Positions 59,794 through 64,000 of a stretch of DNA of 64,000 bases are shown here, in pieces. The notes beneath the pieces are model-generated. The model searched no databases. It worked only from the letters and a program-made list of their open reading frames with translations, and was not told the origin of the DNA. Numbering within the stretch: position 1 is the first letter of the stretch; every line of letters starts with the position of its first letter. The translations under genes were made by a program, and so were the position numbers. Source of the DNA: RUG705 sp934101175 (GTDB lineage Bacteria > Bacillota_I > Bacilli_A > RF39 > UBA660); the NCBI GenBank assembly GCA_934101175.1, contig CAKOQC010000002.1:1-64000 (forward strand), read 5' to 3'.

Positions 59794-59849
59794 TATTTTT
59801 ATTTAAAAAAAATTTAAAAAATGTATATAATTATATTGGTGATGTTTTT

Positions 59850-60590
59850 ATGAATAAAATCATTATAGGTGTTTTACCACAAATATTATTAAAAACTGAT
59901 GATAATCCATATAATGATAAATATGAATTTTTAGATTTATATTGTAAGAAAATATTCTCATGTGGTGGTATTCCAATAGGAATTTGTTTAAATAATGGAA
60001 AACTTGATAAAGATGTTTTAGATTTATGTGATGCATTCTTATTACCTGGGGGGAATAAAATATGGGATTGTTATTATGAAGTAATTGATTATGCTATTAG
60101 AAATAACAAACCATTACTAGGAATTTGTTTAGGTTTTCAAGCTATTTCTATTTATAGTATGATCTTAGATATGGGAATGAGCAATTTTACAATAGACAAT
60201 TTTATTAAATCATATGAAAAGTTAAAAGAAGAAAATGGTGGAATTGTTCTTAAACAAATTGAAAATAATAATCATCGAAAATTAAAAGTTAATTATGATA
60301 ATGTTGATTTGGCTAGACATAAAGTTAATATTATTGACAAATCTTCTTATTTATATGAAACAATTAAAAAAGCAGAAATTAACCCTGTTAGCTTACACTC
60401 ATTTACTCCAATAGGAGTTGGAAGTAATTTTAAAATAACCGCTGTAGCGGATGATGGAGTTATTGAAGGAATTGAATATAACAATAAAGATTATTTTATT
60501 CTCGGTGTTTGTTTCCATCCAGAGTGGGATGATGATAATAAAATATTTAAAAGATTAGTTATGGAGGCAAAAAAGAGAAATGGAAAATAA
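59850..60590 (+). CDS. Class I glutamine amidotransferase-type hydrolase (peptidase C26, PuuD-like)
   Basis: 246 residues from ATG 59850 (TTGGTGATGTTTTT upstream). 'PLLGICLGFQAISIY' carries the nucleophile Cys, and 'LGVCFHPEWDDDNKIF' the catalytic His-Glu. 'AFLLPGGNKIWDCYYEVIDYAI' is the usual loop of gamma-glutamyl-gamma-aminobutyrate hydrolase (PuuD) relatives. It may cleave a gamma-glutamyl amide bond, for example in wall peptides, since it overlaps a D-Ala carboxypeptidase gene by 11 nt. Confidence 0.85.
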   Translation: MNKIIIGVLPQILLKTDDNPYNDKYEFLDLYCKKIFSCGGIPIGICLNNGKLDKDVLDLCDAFLLPGGNKIWDCYYEVIDYAIRNNKPLLGICLGFQAISIYSMILDMGMSNFTIDNFIKSYEKLKEENGGIVLKQIENNNHRKLKVNYDNVDLARHKVNIIDKSSYLYETIKKAEINPVSLHSFTPIGVGSNFKITAVADDGVIEGIEYNNKDYFILGVCFHPEWDDDNKIFKRLVMEAKKRNGK

Positions 60591-61152
60591 ATATTTAATA
60601 TTAGTTAACAAAGAAAATAAAATGGAAAATTTTGATGATTATGAAATTATTAAATGTAATTCTGCTTATGCTGACGATAGATATTTAGAAAGAAAAACTT
60701 ATGATCAATTTCTTAAACTTAAAGATTATTTATATGAATTAGGTTATGTAATTGATGTAGAAAGTGGTTATAGAAGTGTTAACTATCAACAAATTGTGTG
60801 GGATGAAATAGAAAAAGAAAAAGGAATTGAATATACAAAAAAGTATGTAGCTATTCCTGGATATTCAGAACATCATACTGGACTTGCTGTTGACTTTTTA
60901 TTATATGAAAATGGAAAATGGTATGCAGATCAAGAAATGAATAATCATCCAGTATTAAAAGCAGTTTATGATAATGCCTGGAAATTTGGTTTTATTATAA
61001 GATATCCTTTAGGAAAAGAAGATATTACTGGATATGGAGCTGAACCTTGGCATTTAAGATATATTAATAATTCAGAAATTGCTAAATACATTACTGATAA
61101 TAATTTGTGTCTAGAAGAATATTTGAAATTAGGTAAAAAGAAACAATTATAG
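60580..61152 (+). CDS. D-alanyl-D-alanine carboxypeptidase, VanY/M15B type
   Basis: 190 residues. 'SEHHTGLAVDFLLYENG' (SxHxxGxAxD), 'YPLGKEDITGYGAEPWHLRYI' (ExWH). N-terminus 'MENKYLILVNKENKMENFDDYEII' has no signal, so it is probably cytosolic, as in its paralogue at 4,761. Overlap with the C26 gene suggests they process the same peptide or wall fragment. Confidence 0.9.
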   Translation: MENKYLILVNKENKMENFDDYEIIKCNSAYADDRYLERKTYDQFLKLKDYLYELGYVIDVESGYRSVNYQQIVWDEIEKEKGIEYTKKYVAIPGYSEHHTGLAVDFLLYENGKWYADQEMNNHPVLKAVYDNAWKFGFIIRYPLGKEDITGYGAEPWHLRYINNSEIAKYITDNNLCLEEYLKLGKKKQL

Positions 61153-61219
61153 TTTTATTAGATTAATATTTTTTAGAATTATAATATTTTTATTGTATAA
61201 TTAGATGTAGGTGATATAA

Positions 61220-62527
61220 ATGTTTGAAAATTTAAGTGACAGATTACAGGGTATAGCTCATAAAATTAAAGGATATGGAAAAATAACTGAAGATAATATC
61301 TCTGATATGATGAGAGAGATTAGACTATCATTACTTGAAGCTGATGTTAATTATAAAGTTGTTAAGGAATTTACTAATAAAGTTAAAGAAAAAGCTCTTG
61401 GTGAAGAAGTTAATAAGAGTTTAAATCCTGGAGACTTATTTGTTAAGATAGTTAGAGATGAATTACAGGAATTACTTGGTGGTGATAGCGCTCCATTAGT
61501 TATAGATAAAAAACCTACTATTACTATGTTAGTAGGTCTACAGGGATCTGGTAAAACTACTACTAATGGAAAGCTTGCAAATTTTCTTAGAAAGAAACAT
61601 GGTAAAAAACCTTTACTTGTAGCATGTGATGTATATAGACCTGCTGCTATTGATCAATTAAAGCAAATAGGTAAAGAATTAAATATTCCCGTATATAGTG
61701 AAGGTATTGGTAATCCTGTGGAGATAAGTAAGAATGCTATTAATTATGCCAAAGAGAATGGGTATGACTATATTCTTATTGATACTGCTGGTAGACTTCA
61801 TATAGATGAAGAATTGATGGACGAACTTAAAGAAATATCTAAAGAAGTTAAACCTGATGAAATATTATTAGTAATTGATGCAATGATGGGGCAAGATGCT
61901 ATTAATGTTATAACTGGATTTAATGATGCACTTAATCTTACAGGAGTTATTTTAACTAAGTTAGATGGAGATACTCGTGGAGGTGTAGCTTTATCTGTAA
62001 GACATCTTACTAATATTCCTATTAAGTTTATTGGTGTTAGTGAAAAGAAGGACGGACTTACAGAGTTTCACCCTGATAGAATGGCCAATAGAATTATTGG
62101 AATGGGAGATGTTATTAGTTTAGTAGAAAAAGTACAAGATGAGATAGATGAAAAAGAAGCTATGAAAGCAGCTAAGAAGATGACTAAAGGCACTTTTGAT
62201 CTTGAAGATTTTTTAGCACAGCTTAATCAAATTAAGAAGCTAGGTCCACTAGAGAACTTACTTAAAATGATACCTGGAGCTAAGAAGATGGGACTTGATA
62301 ATGCTAAAATTGATCCTAAACAGATGGCTCACATTGAGGCTATAGTATTATCTATGACTCCAGAAGAAAGACATAATCCTGATATTATTAAGGCTAGTAG
62401 AAAGCAAAGAATTGCTAAGGGTTGTGGACTAACAGTTACAGATGTTAATAGATTACTTAATCAATTTGAAGAAATGAAAAAAATGATGAAAATGATGAGT
62501 AATAAGAATTTTAAGATGCCATTTTAA
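61220..62527 (+). CDS. ffh: Signal recognition particle protein Ffh
   Basis: 435 residues. N domain 'LSDRLQGIAHKIKGYGKITEDNISDMMREIRLSLLEADVNYKVV', G domain 'MLVGLQGSGKTTTNGKLA', 'DTAGRLHIDEELMDEL', 'LTKLDGDTRGGVALSV', 'GVSEKKDGL', and a methionine-rich M domain ending 'MKKMMKMMSNKNFKMPF'. It binds 4.5S RNA and signal peptides and targets ribosomes to the membrane via FtsY. ylxM is not seen upstream. Confidence 0.97.
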   Translation: MFENLSDRLQGIAHKIKGYGKITEDNISDMMREIRLSLLEADVNYKVVKEFTNKVKEKALGEEVNKSLNPGDLFVKIVRDELQELLGGDSAPLVIDKKPTITMLVGLQGSGKTTTNGKLANFLRKKHGKKPLLVACDVYRPAAIDQLKQIGKELNIPVYSEGIGNPVEISKNAINYAKENGYDYILIDTAGRLHIDEELMDELKEISKEVKPDEILLVIDAMMGQDAINVITGFNDALNLTGVILTKLDGDTRGGVALSVRHLTNIPIKFIGVSEKKDGLTEFHPDRMANRIIGMGDVISLVEKVQDEIDEKEAMKAAKKMTKGTFDLEDFLAQLNQIKKLGPLENLLKMIPGAKKMGLDNAKIDPKQMAHIEAIVLSMTPEERHNPDIIKASRKQRIAKGCGLTVTDVNRLLNQFEEMKKMMKMMSNKNFKMPF

Positions 62528-62552
62528 AAGAATTCATTAGTTGAATTCTTTT
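62526..62552. terminator. Bidirectional terminator between ffh and metK
   Basis: AAAAGAATTC/GAATTCTTTT stem followed by TTTTTT on the plus strand; metK also ends here. Confidence 0.85.
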
Positions 62553-63634
62553 GTTTTTTCCCATGGTAAGTCAAGATTCTCTCTACCAAAATGACCATAA
62601 CTTGCTACTTTATAATATTCTACGTTATATAGATTTAATTCTTTAATGATGTTGTCTACGCTAAAATTAAAGTTTTTATTGACAAAATCATATATTTTTT
62701 CTATAGATACTTTATTTGTACCAAATGTATCAATACCTATATGGATTGGTTTATCATAGCCAATAGCATAGGATACGGATACTTCACATCTTTTTGCTAG
62801 TTTATTATGAACTATATTTTTAGCAACATATCTAGCATAATAAGCGCCAGATCTATCTACTTTTGATGGATCTTTACTACTAAAGCAACCGCCACCTACT
62901 TTAGCACTTCCTCCATATGAGTCTACAACTATTTTTCTACCAGTAGTACCACTATCTGCAAATGATCCACTAGTTATGAAAGTACCTGCTGGATTTATCA
63001 TTATTTTAGTATTATTATCGATATATTTTTTAGGAATTACTGATTCTATTATTTCTTTTTTAATATACTTACGTAATTCTTCTAGTGAGACTGATTCTTT
63101 GTGAGAAGATGATACGATGATGGTATCTATTCTTTTTGGGGTATCATCAATATACTCTACGGTTACTTGACTCTTACCATCTGGTAATAGGATTGAATCT
63201 TTATTTTTCTTTCTTTCAATAGATAATTTTTCTGTTAATTTATTAGCCAATAAAATAGGTAATGGCATTAATTCTTTTGTTTCATCAGTGGCATATCCAA
63301 ACATTATACCTTGATCACCAGCAGATATTTTTTCTTTATTTACAGCTCTAGATATTTCTTTTGATTGATTACTTATTTTAGTTATCACTTCATATTCTTC
63401 ATTGTAACCAATTTCTTTGATTACTTCTTTAGCTATTTTTTCATATGGTATTTTTACTTTAGTAGAAGATTCTCCATAGATAAATATTAGATTATCTTTA
63501 ATTGTACATTCTACAGCCATTTTACTTTCTTTATCTTGCGACAAGGCTGTATCTAAGATTTTGTCGCTTATTTGGTCACAAACTTTATCTGGGTGACCTT
63601 CTGTGACTGATTCACTTGTAATATATTTTTTCAT
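62537..63634 (-). CDS. metK: S-adenosylmethionine synthetase
   Basis: 365 residues, somewhat shorter than the usual 380-400. 'MKKYITSESVTEGHPDKVCDQISD' (start motif), 'SAGDQGIMFGYATDETKELMP', 'DSYGGSAKVGGGCFSSKDPSKVDRSGAYYARYVAK' (GGGAFSGKDPTKVDRSAAY with substitutions), 'SYGHFGRENLDLPWEKT'. It makes SAM from ATP and methionine. GGAGGAG precedes the ATG. The SAM-I riboswitch upstream gives feedback control. Confidence 0.96.
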   Translation of the reverse strand: MKKYITSESVTEGHPDKVCDQISDKILDTALSQDKESKMAVECTIKDNLIFIYGESSTKVKIPYEKIAKEVIKEIGYNEEYEVITKISNQSKEISRAVNKEKISAGDQGIMFGYATDETKELMPLPILLANKLTEKLSIERKKNKDSILLPDGKSQVTVEYIDDTPKRIDTIIVSSSHKESVSLEELRKYIKKEIIESVIPKKYIDNNTKIMINPAGTFITSGSFADSGTTGRKIVVDSYGGSAKVGGGCFSSKDPSKVDRSGAYYARYVAKNIVHNKLAKRCEVSVSYAIGYDKPIHIGIDTFGTNKVSIEKIYDFVNKNFNFSVDNIIKELNLYNVEYYKVASYGHFGRENLDLPWEKTKEFN

Positions 63635-63657
63635 TTACTCCTCCTTGCTTTTATCAA

Positions 63658-63681
63658 AAGAAAAAAACTCTTGAAAGAGTT
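63658..63681 (-). terminator. Riboswitch-controlled terminator before metK
   Basis: On the minus strand AACTCTTTCAAGAGTT then a T-run, between the aptamer and the metK start. It is the expression platform. Confidence 0.8.
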
Positions 63682-63692
63682 AATGTTTTTGG

Positions 63693-63787
63693 TATTATCT
63701 CTCTCATCGATATTAGCGTTACCACCTTACTTTAGCAGGTTGGTATGAGTTCATAGAGCTAATCCTCTCCCTCATTCTTGATAAAAG
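63693..63787 (-). promoter_or_regulatory. SAM-I (S-box) riboswitch
   Basis: The minus strand reads TTATCAAGAATGAGGGAGAGG, then CTCTATGAACTC, ACCAACCTGC, AAGGTGGTAACGC and ends GATGAGAGAGATAA. These match the S-box landmarks (ATCAAGAG...GAGGGA, ATGAAACCC-like, CAACC, GGTGcTAA, GATGAGAG with P1 TTATC/GATAA). It binds SAM and ends metK transcription through the following terminator. Confidence 0.92.
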
Positions 63788-63795
63788 TCAATTTA

Positions 63796-63824
63796 ATATT
63801 ATTATATTTTTTTCTATCTGTCAA
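63796..63824 (-). promoter_or_regulatory. Promoter of the metK riboswitch transcript
   Basis: Minus-strand TTGACA, 17-nt spacer, TAATAT, just upstream of the aptamer. Confidence 0.7.
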
Positions 63825-63896
63825 GATAATTTGTGCATTTTACACAGTCATAATTTAAGCTCTTTCATATTATAAAAATAGATAGGAGGAACAAAG

Positions 63897-64000
63897 ATGT
63901 TTTATAATGATGATTTTAGGCAAGATGGAAATTTCGGATATGGAGATGGTATAGATATTAATATTAATAATAGTAATATGAACACTAATATGAATACAAA
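63897..64000 (+). CDS. Start of an unknown Asn-rich protein (partial)
   Basis: Reads 'MFYNDDFRQDGNFGYGDG' and continues with Asn/Ile/Met-rich residues to the window edge. AGGAGGAACAA lies 6 nt before the ATG. Too little to identify; Asn-rich short proteins of this type occur among spore coat proteins, but this is only a thought. Confidence 0.6.
   Translation, partial: MFYNDDFRQDGNFGYGDGIDININNSNMNTNMNT

Noticed and set aside
63640..63830. T-box leader before metK
   Set aside because: The leader matches the S-box landmarks (ATCAAGA, GAGGGA, GATGAGAG), and no T-box motif is seen.

Overview
The window is an AT-rich chromosome segment from a low-GC Gram-positive bacterium of the class Bacilli, probably one of the uncultured gut lineages near Erysipelotrichales/RF39 (lineage is inference). 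The standard code applies: TGA is used as a stop and Trp is TGG. Several sporulation genes (spoIIID, spoIIQ, spoIID, spoVIF) indicate an endospore former. Ribosome binding sites are strong, often AGGAGG or GGTGAT 4-8 nt before the start, and they decide many start codons here.

Region 1 (1-9 kb): the end of a collagen-like GXY protein, membrane proteins of the HdeD/DUF308 and RDD types, the helicase PcrA, a D-Ala-D-Ala carboxypeptidase, a membrane thioredoxin-like protein, and a 1032-residue protein with an HELCH metalloprotease-like motif and a four-fold repeat.

Region 2 (9-30 kb, mostly minus strand): the conserved murA ... spoIID-spoIIQ-spoIIID-mbl envelope/sporulation cluster (with rpiB, a DUF1146 gene and rpmE), then walJ-like hydrolase, an M23/LysM/G5 wall protein, dnaB, rplI, the rpsF-ssb-rpsR operon, a large surface protein with a TasA-like start and an FGE/C-type-lectin-like end, spoVIF, the GTPases der and engB, a radical SAM protein, a YugP-type peptidase and cysS.

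Region 3 (30-40 kb): gmk and a DUF1653 gene, a diaminopentanoate dehydrogenase-like enzyme, a CAT-like acetyltransferase, a DgkA-type kinase, a surface protein/phosphodiester glycosidase pair, an LppM-like lipoprotein and a 3-hydroxyacyl-CoA dehydrogenase.

Region 4 (40-51 kb): an accessory island with a transglutaminase-like protein, a small alarmone hydrolase-like HD protein divergent from a LysR regulator, a tandemly duplicated nucleotidyltransferase, a two-lobed deoxyribosyltransferase-like protein, an operon of HEPN protein, HD phosphohydrolase and peptide deformylase homologue, and a frameshifted serine recombinase.

Region 5 (51,251-59,646): the main discovery, a complete-looking filamentous-phage (inovirus) prophage of about 8.4 kb inserted in the 3' end of a tRNA-Gly(GCC) gene. 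It is bounded by a 17-bp direct repeat. It carries a coat protein, two signal-peptide/C-terminal-anchor virion proteins, a run of small membrane proteins, a Zot-like assembly ATPase, a Rep_trans-type initiator, a hairpin-rich GC-rich non-coding block (likely origin/packaging signal) and a tyrosine integrase.

Region 6 (59.8-64 kb): core genes resume with a class I amidotransferase-type hydrolase overlapping a second D-Ala-D-Ala carboxypeptidase, ffh, and metK behind a SAM-I riboswitch, ending in the start of an unknown gene.
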